Positions 1 to 8,827 of a stretch of 59,905 nt of DNA are shown here, piece by piece. The first letter of the stretch is position 1. Each line of letters begins with the position of its first letter. The notes below the pieces were generated by a model, which searched no databases, was not told where the DNA came from, and saw only the letters and a list, made by a program, of their open reading frames with translations. The DNA lies in NCBI GenBank assembly GCA_026413865.1, contig JAOAKB010000008.1, forward strand, positions 1 to 59,905, given 5' to 3'. Source of the DNA: Nitrososphaeria archaeon (GTDB lineage: Archaea > Thermoproteota > Nitrososphaeria > JACIWG01). The translations under genes and the position numbers were made by a program.

Positions 1-1
1 G

Positions 2-391
2 GATGAAGGAAGGCTCATCTTATCTTTGATAGAGGAAGCAGAATATGATCTTAAAAAGGTAAAAAGTCTGGTTGATGAAAAAGTTCTTTTGCTGGAGAAA
101 AGACTTGAGCAAATAAAGTTCATGGACGATAAAGAGTTTTTAGAATATGTTTCAAGAACAATTTTTGGTATTGCATCAAAAGAATACTATGTTTCAAAAA
201 TTTCTAGTGAAATTGAAATGCTTAATAATACTATGAAAAGGATAGAATATTATTTAAGGTTAGGTAAAGAAAACAGACCGCTTTTCAATTACCTTTTAAG
301 AAGGTCATTTAAAGGTAATGTTAGGCGTGCTAAAAAAGTATTTAATAGGCTTGCAGAAAATACATTTACTAAAAAGTTAGACTCATACTAA
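2..391 (+). CDS. C-terminal fragment of unknown helical protein (cut by window edge)
   Basis: The reading frame is open to the left edge of the window: codons upstream of the first possible internal start (TTG at 26) contain no stop. This is therefore most likely the last ~129 residues of a longer protein whose start lies outside. The visible part is highly charged and helical. Lys/Glu-rich stretches that could form a coiled coil come first, and the tail is basic (KGNVRRAKKVFNRLAENTF). There is no membrane segment, cysteine motif or recognised domain. I do not recognise the family. No gene follows for about 300 bases, so it is the last gene of its transcript. Confidence 0.55.
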   Translation, partial: DEGRLILSLIEEAEYDLKKVKSLVDEKVLLLEKRLEQIKFMDDKEFLEYVSRTIFGIASKEYYVSKISSEIEMLNNTMKRIEYYLRLGKENRPLFNYLLRRSFKGNVRRAKKVFNRLAENTFTKKLDSY

Positions 392-470
392 AGCTTTATC
401 TTAAATGATTTTTGTAATAAATTACAATATATGGAAGATTTTCTAAAGGGATTAATGTGTACTAGAATTG

Positions 471-560
471 TGTGAGCATATTCTTATGCTAGTATTTTCC
501 ATCGGAACCTTTATTTTGGTTCCTCATCTGGTGAGCCAAGAACCTAAAAAGGTTGATAGG
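471..560 (+). ncRNA. Candidate structured RNA or leader element with alternative hairpins
   Basis: The 304-base gap between the first gene and truD holds four closely spaced inverted repeats: AGCATA/TATGCT (475-490), GGAACC/GGTTCC (504-509 with 518-523), TCA/TGA around TCTGG (524-534), and AACC/GGTT (541-554). GGTTC at 518-522 could pair either with the upstream GGAACC or with the downstream GAACC at 540-544, so two folds exclude each other. No ORF crosses it. I do not recognise the RNA family; it does not look like a tRNA, 5S, SRP or RNase P RNA. It could be a small RNA or a long leader of truD, although truD has its own TATA-like sequence near 655. The strand is a guess. Confidence 0.3.
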
Positions 561-695
561 TAATTTGGGGTCAAAACAATCTTTATTTAAAATTTTCTTA
601 TATGCTTATTGAGACTTAATTTTGTTCTCTATTTATGAGATTGATTAAACCTTAAATTATATTTTTGATATTAAGATTTATGTTGTGAGTTGATT

Positions 696-1880
696 ATGCT
701 TACATCCAATATTGAGCTTGAAAAGTGTTTGGGAATATTATGCTATGTTTCTTCAACTGAAGGTATAGGTGGTAGCATTAGAGGTTCCGTTGAAGATTTT
801 AAGGTTTTCGAGGATTCTGAAATACCTTTGAATCCTAGAGGTTCCCATATTGTTCTTGTTATAGAAAAGAGGAATGTTACTACAGATTATGTTATAAGGC
901 ATATTTCTAAAACTTTAGGTATCGATAAGAGACTTATTGGTTTTGCTGGAATAAAGGATTCCAGGGCTGTTGTAGTACAAAAGTTTTCTATACCATTTGA
1001 AGATAAAATTGATGTAGAAAAACTTAATGTTGAGGGAAAAGTTAGGATTATTGAAGCTTACCCATCCTTAAGAAAAATTAGGCTTGGAATGTTAAGGGGA
1101 AACAATTTTCAGATTATTTTAAGAAACTGTAATTTTAGGAGGGACTTGATTGAAAATATATTGGGTGAACTTGACGGTTTTGGTTGCCCAAACTATTTTG
1201 GATATCAAAGGTTTGGGACTCGCAGATATAATACTCATTTAATAGGCTATCATCTTCTGAGGGAAGATTACGACTCTTTTGTTGAAGAGCTTGTATACAA
1301 AGTATATTCTAGTGAATCAAGTCTTGCTAAAGAAGCCAGAATGTGTGCAAGTGAGGGGTATCTTAGAGATGCATATAATATGATGCCAAGGTCGCTTTGG
1401 ATTGAAAGAAAGGTTTTAGGTCTGATGCTAAAAAATTTTTCAATTCAAAAGATTGTTAGATTGCTTGGAAAGAGTCTTCTAAAATTTTATGTTAACGCTT
1501 ACCAAAGCTACCTCTTTAATCTTATGCTTTCAGAAAGGATTCGGCGAGGGTTGCCTCTGAATAGGTGTGTTGATGGTGATTTTGTTAAAGCTGGTGAACC
1601 TGCTTTTCCACTTTTAGGCTATAAGTCAAAGTTTCCTAGAGGAGAAGTTGGTGAAATTGTTAAAAGTGTTGTAGAAAAAGAAAATTTTGAGCTTACAAGG
1701 TTTAAGAATAAGAAGTTAGGTTTAAAGGTTAAGGGTTCTCTTAGAAAGCTGAGGTTAAACTTTAAGGATTTAAGATATGCTGGTAATGATAATATTGTAT
1801 GTTTTAATTTTTGGCTTGAAAAGGGCTGCTATGCTACTGCTTTACTTAGAGAATTTTGTAAAAACGAATTTTTTGTATAA
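696..1880 (+). CDS. truD: tRNA pseudouridine synthase TruD
   Basis: TruD-family pseudouridine synthase, which isomerises uridine in tRNA (position 13 in the bacterial enzyme). Archaeal and eukaryotic members (Pus7-like) may have wider targets. The N-terminus shows the family pattern GIGGSIRGSVEDFKVFE. The catalytic-Asp motif GFAGIKDSRAVVVQKF follows, with the Asp at about residue 88. Further blocks are GCPNYFGYQRFG and the YQSYLFN motif of the TRUD insert. At 394 residues it has the usual archaeal length. I chose ATG 696 over the in-frame TTG at 690 because the TATA-like stretch near 650-665 lies about 35-45 nt upstream and no Shine-Dalgarno supports the TTG. It appears to be transcribed alone. 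Confidence 0.95.
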   Translation: MLTSNIELEKCLGILCYVSSTEGIGGSIRGSVEDFKVFEDSEIPLNPRGSHIVLVIEKRNVTTDYVIRHISKTLGIDKRLIGFAGIKDSRAVVVQKFSIPFEDKIDVEKLNVEGKVRIIEAYPSLRKIRLGMLRGNNFQIILRNCNFRRDLIENILGELDGFGCPNYFGYQRFGTRRYNTHLIGYHLLREDYDSFVEELVYKVYSSESSLAKEARMCASEGYLRDAYNMMPRSLWIERKVLGLMLKNFSIQKIVRLLGKSLLKFYVNAYQSYLFNLMLSERIRRGLPLNRCVDGDFVKAGEPAFPLLGYKSKFPRGEVGEIVKSVVEKENFELTRFKNKKLGLKVKGSLRKLRLNFKDLRYAGNDNIVCFNFWLEKGCYATALLREFCKNEFFV

Positions 1881-1980
1881 AATTTTTTTGTATACTATAT
1901 ATTTTCAATAAGTTTAAATATGGTGTGTTAAAAGTTGACAGAGAGAATATGTTTGTTAAGATTTTTTGGAGGACGTGATT

Positions 1981-3204
1981 TTGTTGGAAAGTATGCAATC
2001 CACTACAGCGGCAGAGGAAATTAAAACAAAACAGTTTCTTACGCAGTTTATTAGAGTTCTATACTCACCTTATAAGGTTTTTAGGGAGGTGGCTAGTGAA
2101 CCACGTTATATTCCAATAATTATTGTACTATTATTTTTCATTTTATCTAATACAATTTTCGGATACATGGTACTATCTAAGAGCTATGTTGAGGAAACGT
2201 TTCCTAAAGTTGACCTTTTAGCAGGCCGATTTGATGTTTGGACTGACAATTCAACCCTCTGGCATCCGGCTCCGAATGTGAATATCACATTAGATTATAG
2301 TGATTATGTTAATGGAAGCTACTATGGTGACAGGAGCATAGAATTTTCTGCAAACGATAGTTCGAACATTTTTGTGAAGCTAGTGGATGTTGGTCCAGTA
2401 AATTGTAGTGGTCCTTCAGGCTTTAAAGCATTGTCTTTTAAGGTAAAGTTCGTTAATCCTCAAACTTTACCTTCTACAGCATTAATACTCCTATATTCTG
2501 GAGATACATCAAGATACTTTCTATATAATCTAACAGAAAGTTTGTTAACTTCAAAGGTTGGAGTATGGAACAACTTTACAATACCCTTAGCAGACACTTT
2601 ATGGGAAGATCATGGTGGTGACTGGAGCAAAATTTCAGGTATTGCTTTAAGTTTTGTTTGGCCTAAGAATTTTGACATTAAGGTCCTTTTAGATGGCCTA
2701 TACTTTCGAGGCCTATATGAAAATCAACTAAGTAAGGATCCTGTAGGATATGCTTCAATAATTTCCATTTTTGGCCTATTTCAGTTTCTAATACAATTGT
2801 TCGTAATATCTGGTATAATCTTCATCTTTTTGAATGCTTTTGGAGGAAAAGTTTCATGGAAGTCTCTTTTAGTCTGTGTAGGATTGGCACTTATAACTCT
2901 CTCCATCCAGAACATAATAAACTCTGCTATCCTATCCCAGACTTTAGACAACTTATATTACTCACTAGAATATTTGGGTGGAACTGTGTCAGAAAAGGCT
3001 ATTGAAACAGCAAAATTGAATGAGGCTGCATCACTTTTTTCTATAATTGCAAACTATGTGCAGTTGCTCATATTTGCATGGCTAACTCTCCTTTGTACTA
3101 TAGCAAATCATGTCCTTTCAGGACTTTCGTGGGCTAAAAGCGCTTTCCCAAGCCTGATAGCCTTACTTGTTTCATACATGATTCGACTTTTCATAGGCTT
3201 GTAA
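1981..3204 (+). CDS. Yip1-like membrane protein with inserted extracytoplasmic beta-sandwich domain
   Basis: The N-terminal segment FIRVLYSPYKVFREVASEPRY followed by a hydrophobic helix (about residues 45-65) is typical of Yip1-family archaeal/bacterial membrane proteins, and four further helices fill the C-terminal third. Between helix 1 and helix 2 lies an insertion of about 190 residues. It is rich in N-x-S/T sequons and ends in GVWNNFTIPLADTLW and DWSKISGIALSF followed by LLDGLYF. That pattern resembles galactose-binding/CBM-type jelly rolls, so I infer a sugar- or glycoprotein-binding ectodomain. A GGAGG at 1968-1972 places the best start at TTG 1981 (8-nt spacing); TTG 1966 is also in frame and ATG 1993 is the next alternative. 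Function unknown. Confidence 0.7.
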   Translation: MLESMQSTTAAEEIKTKQFLTQFIRVLYSPYKVFREVASEPRYIPIIIVLLFFILSNTIFGYMVLSKSYVEETFPKVDLLAGRFDVWTDNSTLWHPAPNVNITLDYSDYVNGSYYGDRSIEFSANDSSNIFVKLVDVGPVNCSGPSGFKALSFKVKFVNPQTLPSTALILLYSGDTSRYFLYNLTESLLTSKVGVWNNFTIPLADTLWEDHGGDWSKISGIALSFVWPKNFDIKVLLDGLYFRGLYENQLSKDPVGYASIISIFGLFQFLIQLFVISGIIFIFLNAFGGKVSWKSLLVCVGLALITLSIQNIINSAILSQTLDNLYYSLEYLGGTVSEKAIETAKLNEAASLFSIIANYVQLLIFAWLTLLCTIANHVLSGLSWAKSAFPSLIALLVSYMIRLFIGL

Positions 3205-3253
3205 ACTAAAAATTTTTAAAAGTGGCAGATTTGAGAAGATTTAATACAATATA

Positions 3254-4090
3254 TTATCTTTTTTCTAAATATTCTTCTATTTTGTCGACAATTTCCATGA
3301 ACGCTTTTGATGCTGGAGAATCTCTGTGTTCTAAGATGAATGGCTTACCATTGTCTGAATCTTCACATATTCTCTGGTCTATTGGTATATTTCCAAGGAA
3401 TGGTATATCTAATTCTTCAGAAATCTTCTTTCCCCCTCCTGACTGGAATATGTCGATTTTTGTACCACAGTTTGGGCATACAAATCCACTCATGTTTTCC
3501 ACTATCCCTATCACGGGAAGGTTAAGTCTTCTAGCAAAGTTAACTGACTTTTTAACAACAACTTGTGACACTTGAGATGGTATTGTAAGTACTATAACAC
3601 CATCTAAGTCCGGTAGAAACTGTGCAATGCTTAATGCTTCATCACCAGTTCCAGGAGGTAGGTCTATAAGTAAAAAGTCTAATTCGCCCCAAGAAATTTC
3701 TGCAAGAAAGTCTCTTATGACATTCATTTTTAGTGGCCCACGCCATATTACTGGAGTATTCTCGTCTGGTAATATGAATTCTGTAGAAACCACTCTTATT
3801 CCTAAGGGTCCTATAAGTGGAAGTATTCCATCAGAATCCGATGCAACCATCTGTCCCTTAATGCCAAGCATCTTTGGAACACTTGGTCCATGAAAGTCTG
3901 CATCAAGTATACCTACCCTATCCATATGTCCTTTTGTTGCAAAGGCTATTGCAAGGTTTACTGTGAACGTGCTTTTTCCAACTCCACCTTTACCGCTTAC
4001 GATCGCAATCTTATGCTTGACCTTATCCATTCTTTCCTTAACACGTTTTTGGATTTCTTGAAAACGTTTTATCGTCTCTAAATCAGTCAT
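3254..4090 (-). CDS. mrp: Mrp/NBP35-family Fe-S cluster carrier ATPase
   Basis: MinD/Mrp-type P-loop ATPase that carries or inserts Fe-S clusters. The deviant Walker A GKGGVGKSTFTVNLA is near residue 33. LLIDLPPGTGDEALS is the Walker B/switch region of Mrp proteins, and VENMSGFVCPNCGTKIDIF supplies the CxxC that bridges a [4Fe-4S] cluster between two subunits. At 278 residues it is full length. The start is supported by a GGTGA seven bases upstream and by a TATA-like TTTATAAC near 4121-4128. It is monocistronic and convergent with the Yip1-like gene, with 49 bases between the two stops. The Mrp assignment is secure; the client protein is unknown. Confidence 0.93.
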   Translation of the reverse strand: MTDLETIKRFQEIQKRVKERMDKVKHKIAIVSGKGGVGKSTFTVNLAIAFATKGHMDRVGILDADFHGPSVPKMLGIKGQMVASDSDGILPLIGPLGIRVVSTEFILPDENTPVIWRGPLKMNVIRDFLAEISWGELDFLLIDLPPGTGDEALSIAQFLPDLDGVIVLTIPSQVSQVVVKKSVNFARRLNLPVIGIVENMSGFVCPNCGTKIDIFQSGGGKKISEELDIPFLGNIPIDQRICEDSDNGKPFILEHRDSPASKAFMEIVDKIEEYLEKR

Positions 4091-4341
4091 AAGATTTTCA
4101 CCATATCATGATACCAAGATATCCTGTTATAAACTTGAGTCAATGTAAAAGAAGTATGCTCCAATATGGTTTTCAAAATTTTCTGATTATTGCAGTCCTA
4201 ACTATCTCTATACAACAGTTCCTGAAGCAACATATCCCTGAATTATCTTATAACTCCACAAACAATTGTTTTAAAAGAAGATGTTTCTTTTATAATGAAA
4301 AGAATAATTGACCTATTAGCTGAAATTGTTTGTAATTAATA

Positions 4342-4797
4342 TTAGGTTTCTTTTTCAACCTTTTTCTCACTTAATGACAGTAGGGTCTTTGATGCCTTGT
4401 CTGTTAGCATTATTATTCCAGCATTTATTTCTATCAATCCTTCCCTTTCTAAATTTCTTAAGGCATCTGTAACATAGTTCTTTGACCTATCACTTAATTT
4501 CGCTATCAAATCTTCCAATCCGATACTTTCCATTGTTGATAATATTGTTAATATCGATTGTGCAGTTGATCTAACTGTGCCACCACTATAATACTGGGTC
4601 ACTTCATTTGAACTTTGTGTTTGAAATGCTGTTTCTGGCACTCCTTTAAATGATAATGGTGCAATGTTCTCAGTAACATTATTTACTTTCTTTGAACCTC
4701 TATTTCCTTTTCTAAGAAAGGCTTGAAGTAAAAGGACAACATATAGTATTATTCCAGAAAATATTAGGATACTTGATATTATAGGTAAGATACTCAT
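4342..4797 (-). CDS. Membrane-anchored winged-helix protein at the end of the archaellum operon
   Basis: A 151-residue protein with one N-terminal hydrophobic helix (about residues 3-28), a polar linker of about 45 residues and a C-terminal winged-helix domain. The recognition-helix region is SDRSKNYVTDALRNLEREGLIEI and the wing/strand region is NAGIIMLTDKASKTL. Its start overlaps the stop of the surface protein gene by 4 bp (ATGA), so the two are translationally coupled. I infer a membrane-tethered transcription factor, possibly one that senses the state of the surface protein. The helix-turn-helix assignment rests on pattern only. It could alternatively be a structural MarR-like fold that does not bind DNA. 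Confidence 0.7.
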   Translation of the reverse strand: MSILPIISSILIFSGIILYVVLLLQAFLRKGNRGSKKVNNVTENIAPLSFKGVPETAFQTQSSNEVTQYYSGGTVRSTAQSILTILSTMESIGLEDLIAKLSDRSKNYVTDALRNLEREGLIEINAGIIMLTDKASKTLLSLSEKKVEKET

Positions 4798-7175
4798 CTT
4801 CTACGCCCCATCAAATAAAGTATTGTTGACACTCCGACAATGGCTCCTATTACTAAAATAGTCTCCATCCCCTCACCTGATAATATGCTTTGGCCAACTA
4901 CCTCAAACTCTTCTTCGTCAACTGTATCTTGAACCTTTACTCTTATTTTGTATTTTCCAACTTCTGTTGGTGCTGTTATCTCATCTTTTACTATTCCTGA
5001 GGTGCCTATTGGAATAGATTTAATCGGTGTTGATGCACTGTCCCTGCTAATTTCTATTAATGCAATTGTTGCTGCTGATGGAGGCGGTGCTAACCTTATT
5101 TCTATTTGCATTTTCTCTGATGGACTGACTTTTGTCTTAGAAATTGTCAGGTCAACATTTATTATAGTTTTTATAACAGAAAATTGTGTGCTTGATACTG
5201 TAGTATTTTGATAAACTATTGTCATAACATATTTTCCCATTGGTAAGTTTTTTAATGTGGTTAAAGCTTCTCCATTAAATATTACAATATCCTTGTTCTG
5301 AACATATTTTCCTGTTTCCTGGTTTTTAACTATTAGTGTTGCATTCAAACTTATCTTTTGTTCAGAAACAACTTTTACTTGAAATTCACTATTTTCTTCT
5401 ATGTTTTTCGGTAATATTATGTTTAGGTTCAAACTTATGACTTCAAATTCCTTTTCTGCAGCTAATTTTATTGAAGGTATTGTAAATATTATCTTATTCT
5501 TTCCTATTTGCTTTCCTACTTTTAGTTCAAATTCATTTTCTCCGGGTTTAACTTCCATACTTTTGTTTAAAATTAGTGTGTTTCCATAGTATTGTAGTAG
5601 TCTTCCATTAAACTTAAAATCTAAACCTTTTTCATTCAACACATTTATTTTGAATTTTGTTGTAGTATTTGCTAAAACCTTTCCAGCTCCTTCTATTATT
5701 ATATTTGGTTTTGGAATAACTTTAACTTGTATACGCTGGCTTTCTACTACATTCAAGCCTATTCTTATTACTGCTCTTAATATATTTGTTCCTGTAGGTA
5801 GTTCTAGATCACAATAGGCTTCTCCTTCATAAACGTCTATACTTTTTAACGTAATCCATATTCCATCTGTATATTTCTCTATTGTAATTGGAAGTGTTAA
5901 ATTAAATTTTGGTATTGTTGTAACTTTTGCCTTAAATGTTTCTCCTTCAAATGCAGTTTCTGGTTCAACATCAATTTTTAAGATTAAATTGTTCAAAATT
6001 GCGGAGGCACTAATAACTCTAATTTTAACTTCATTACTATAAAAGTTCTTTTCTTCGGCTGTAACATATGCTCTTAACGTTATAACTTCTGTTGGATTTT
6101 CTGTTAAAATAAAGATTCTTAAAGGTACTTCTAAAGCTGGCTCAATAATATAAAATGTTTCCTTTTTTAATATATTGCCATCTTTAACAATTTCTATTGC
6201 AAGTGTACTTAAAGTTGATATGGCTTTTGGTGGCTTTATTTCTATTTTTGCAATTATTTGGTCTCCATTTATTATACTCGTCTTGTTTATTCTAAGATTT
6301 AGTTCTGGTTTAACTAAGTCTATGGTAGTTGAGCTTAAGCTTCCGTATGAAAAGTATAGGTTTTCCATCATATATGTTATATTTGATGTAATATAATATG
6401 CTCCTTCTTTTAGGAGAAATGTGTTGACTGAAAATTTTGTACTGTATATCTGCTGTGGGCTTATGTTTCCAACATTCTGTGTATATACTAGTGTTTTGTT
6501 AAAGTATAAGAAGAGTTTGACGTTTTCAAGTTGTAGTGGGAAAAGGTTTTCAATCCTAGCATATAATTCTATTTCTGATCCTTGTAATATTACCTTATTT
6601 TTTACACCATCTGGGTATCCGACGTCTATTCTAATCAGTTCTTTTTTAAATAGTGTGTCATAGCCGAATGTTTTTATTTGTTCAACAATAAACGATGTTT
6701 TTATCGTTTCCCCTCTTTCTACAGGTATTAGTGTTAATGTAATGTTAAATTTGTCTGCTGTGTTTATTGAAAGGGGTACTGTATACTTGGTTTTTAAAAC
6801 AATTTCTGTAATGGTTCTATTTATTACTCCCATATACCATATTCCTGAATCGAGTTTTCCTATCCTTAGTTGAAGGTATACTGCAATATTGCCTGTATAA
6901 GTCGAATACAATGAAGAAATTTTTGTGTAGAGCTCGTATTCTGCTCCAGAAAGTAATATTTCGTTGGTTTCTAGGTTTATTTTGAGCGAAAGCACCGATT
7001 TCCCTATAAATATTGGTGGAATATCTTTTTCAACCTTCACAATATTTGCTTGCCCTCCTTTTACTGTTCTTATGCTAGAATATGATGTTGCCAATATTAG
7101 AAGCATTAAGATTATTAGCATGAAGCACTTTGCAAACCTTTTTTGATTCAATCTATTGTATTTTTGTGATATCAT
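4794..7175 (-). CDS. Large exported Ig-like repeat surface protein coupled to the archaellum genes
   Basis: A 793-residue protein with an N-terminal hydrophobic export signal (about residues 17-35) and a C-terminal membrane helix ending in the basic stop-transfer MGRRR. Between them lies a chain of beta-strand-rich modules, each roughly 90-100 residues, with patterns like those of bacterial Ig-like or CARDB domains (for example ISKTKVSPSEKMQIEIRL and VEPETAFEGETFKAKV). A GGAGGT at 7187-7192, 11 bases upstream of the ATG, overlaps the end of flaJ, so it belongs to the same operon. Likely an adhesin, stalk or cell-envelope component. No enzyme motif or dockerin/cohesin-type module is visible. 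Confidence 0.75.
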   Translation of the reverse strand: MISQKYNRLNQKRFAKCFMLIILMLLILATSYSSIRTVKGGQANIVKVEKDIPPIFIGKSVLSLKINLETNEILLSGAEYELYTKISSLYSTYTGNIAVYLQLRIGKLDSGIWYMGVINRTITEIVLKTKYTVPLSINTADKFNITLTLIPVERGETIKTSFIVEQIKTFGYDTLFKKELIRIDVGYPDGVKNKVILQGSEIELYARIENLFPLQLENVKLFLYFNKTLVYTQNVGNISPQQIYSTKFSVNTFLLKEGAYYITSNITYMMENLYFSYGSLSSTTIDLVKPELNLRINKTSIINGDQIIAKIEIKPPKAISTLSTLAIEIVKDGNILKKETFYIIEPALEVPLRIFILTENPTEVITLRAYVTAEEKNFYSNEVKIRVISASAILNNLILKIDVEPETAFEGETFKAKVTTIPKFNLTLPITIEKYTDGIWITLKSIDVYEGEAYCDLELPTGTNILRAVIRIGLNVVESQRIQVKVIPKPNIIIEGAGKVLANTTTKFKINVLNEKGLDFKFNGRLLQYYGNTLILNKSMEVKPGENEFELKVGKQIGKNKIIFTIPSIKLAAEKEFEVISLNLNIILPKNIEENSEFQVKVVSEQKISLNATLIVKNQETGKYVQNKDIVIFNGEALTTLKNLPMGKYVMTIVYQNTTVSSTQFSVIKTIINVDLTISKTKVSPSEKMQIEIRLAPPPSAATIALIEISRDSASTPIKSIPIGTSGIVKDEITAPTEVGKYKIRVKVQDTVDEEEFEVVGQSILSGEGMETILVIGAIVGVSTILYLMGRRR

Positions 7176-7192
7176 TTTTACATTTTACCTCC

Positions 7193-8827
7193 TTAAACTA
7201 TAACTGGAATGACCAGTTGTCTTGAAAGTATTTCCATTACGACCCAAGCAATAGAAGTTAATGTAAAAAGTGTTGCTACGTGTGTCCAGAATGTTTCTAC
7301 GAGCCCACCGAATACTATTTTTAAAACTATAGCATTCATTATAGCCAAAACTATTATTGAAGTGAACAATAAATTTGCTACTAAGTTAACATCTATTTCA
7401 AAAAATCTTATAGGAAATTCTGTTATCATAGAAAATGTTTCGGCTGAAGTCTCCATCATTTCCATCATGGTCTTATAGTATTCTGAAAATATATTTAATA
7501 TTGTCATTAGTGCTGAAGATATTGCCACAAGCAGTGCATGAAGCATGTAGATTGTTGACTCAAATGTTCTGGCTATACCAAGTCTACTCACTCTCATATT
7601 ATTTAAAACTGTGAAATAATCACTTAAAAATATTCCTACAGTAGCTGTGTTTCCATTAACATCCATTGTGTCATTTAAAATGTTCGTCAAATGTATGAAA
7701 TCTTTATTGCATGTGTCAAGGCATGCGTGTCTCCACCCAATCTTAGGGTCTATTCCAGTTGAAAGTCTTGCCCTTAAATTTTCTATAAATCTTCTGAGCG
7801 GCCCAAGTTCACCCTGTAGTGTAGATTCTATAGCCTTCTGCTGATTCTGGAGTACAGAATAGGTCATTCCAAAGCTTCTTGCAAAAACTGGTATCACATT
7901 ACTCACCTTTTTTATCCTATCTTCTATGATAAGAGCATATATTCCTGGTATAAAGAGTGGTAGTGTAGCAAAAAGTAGTCCATAACTTTGTGCGAATCCC
8001 AAAAAATTTTGGGTTATAAAAAATATTATAAGCGATGCTGTAACAGCTGTTAAGGTTATTAAAAAGTATTTTTTTCTATAATATGGTTTTATTGCACCAT
8101 ATAATATTGTCCAATCTTTTGGCATAATTAGTATTATAAATATTCCAAAAAATATTGTTATTGAAACGGAACCGATAATTGAAACTATAAGCAATATTGT
8201 GTCTCCTCCCATGAACATTGAAAGTAATGCTAGCGTTATTATTATGAATGCTGAAGCGCTCATAACTGAACTATATAATCCAAGAAGAACTCTTGCGAAA
8301 TCAAGGCTCCTAGAATAATTATATTCATAAAGCCTACTATGCATTCTTGCTTCAAGTTCGAGATAGTTTTCTGGGTCTTCTCCAACTCTCAAAACTTCAG
8401 AAAGTCTGAGGAGAAAGTTTCTAAATATAGTGTTTTTAACATTTTTTGCTAGAAGTTGTATTGCCCTAACAAGTCCATATCCCCAGTTTGTTGAAAGTGT
8501 TGAAAACTTTGATAATATGCTCTGGAATTCTCCATAATCTCCTACTAATGTTTTAATTTCCAGTATCCTGTTTCTACTCGGCTTTCCTGTTGAAACAGCA
8601 TACATTTGTATTATTGTGAAAAGTAGGCTTTCATCTATTGATGCTCTTGGTAGCCTTTTTGCTAAGAGCTTGTAGACTAAGGGTAGGGTAGCGAATGCTG
8701 TAATGAATCCTGTTAAGGCTAAAGAAAATATTATTTCAAAATTAAGAAAGTATAATATTGTAAAGGATGAAATTCCAGCAACTATTGGTAAAATTTTTGA
8801 TAAGCGTGAATTTTTTTCTTTTTTCAT
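7193..8827 (-). CDS. flaJ: Archaellum/type IV filament platform membrane protein FlaJ (ArlJ)
   Basis: TadC/T2SSF-superfamily polytopic protein that forms the membrane platform of the archaellum motor and contacts FlaI. The 544 residues contain two cytoplasmic GspF-like helical domains. The first, around residues 55-170, includes FLLRLSEVLRVGEDPENYLE. The second, around 300-400, includes VIPVFARSFGMTYSVL and RLSTGIDPKIGWRHAC. Groups of membrane helices flank these domains. Its ATG overlaps the end of flaI by 4 bp, as is usual for this pair. Length and topology match archaeal FlaJ. A type IV pilus platform (PilC/AapF-like) is the alternative, but an archaellin and FlaH in the same run favour the archaellum. 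Confidence 0.9.
   Translation of the reverse strand: MKKEKNSRLSKILPIVAGISSFTILYFLNFEIIFSLALTGFITAFATLPLVYKLLAKRLPRASIDESLLFTIIQMYAVSTGKPSRNRILEIKTLVGDYGEFQSILSKFSTLSTNWGYGLVRAIQLLAKNVKNTIFRNFLLRLSEVLRVGEDPENYLELEARMHSRLYEYNYSRSLDFARVLLGLYSSVMSASAFIIITLALLSMFMGGDTILLIVSIIGSVSITIFFGIFIILIMPKDWTILYGAIKPYYRKKYFLITLTAVTASLIIFFITQNFLGFAQSYGLLFATLPLFIPGIYALIIEDRIKKVSNVIPVFARSFGMTYSVLQNQQKAIESTLQGELGPLRRFIENLRARLSTGIDPKIGWRHACLDTCNKDFIHLTNILNDTMDVNGNTATVGIFLSDYFTVLNNMRVSRLGIARTFESTIYMLHALLVAISSALMTILNIFSEYYKTMMEMMETSAETFSMITEFPIRFFEIDVNLVANLLFTSIIVLAIMNAIVLKIVFGGLVETFWTHVATLFTLTSIAWVVMEILSRQLVIPVIV

Noticed and set aside
26-391. First gene starting at TTG 26
   Set aside because: The frame is open to the window edge with no stop, and the sequence before the TTG continues in the same helical style, so an upstream start is more likely.
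3222-4311. Several plus-strand ORFs of 60-117 codons opposite and beyond the Mrp gene
   Set aside because: They are antisense shadows of the conserved ATPase gene, or AT-rich chance frames in the 250-base gap 4091-4341. They show no domain, no ribosome-binding site and no coherent composition.
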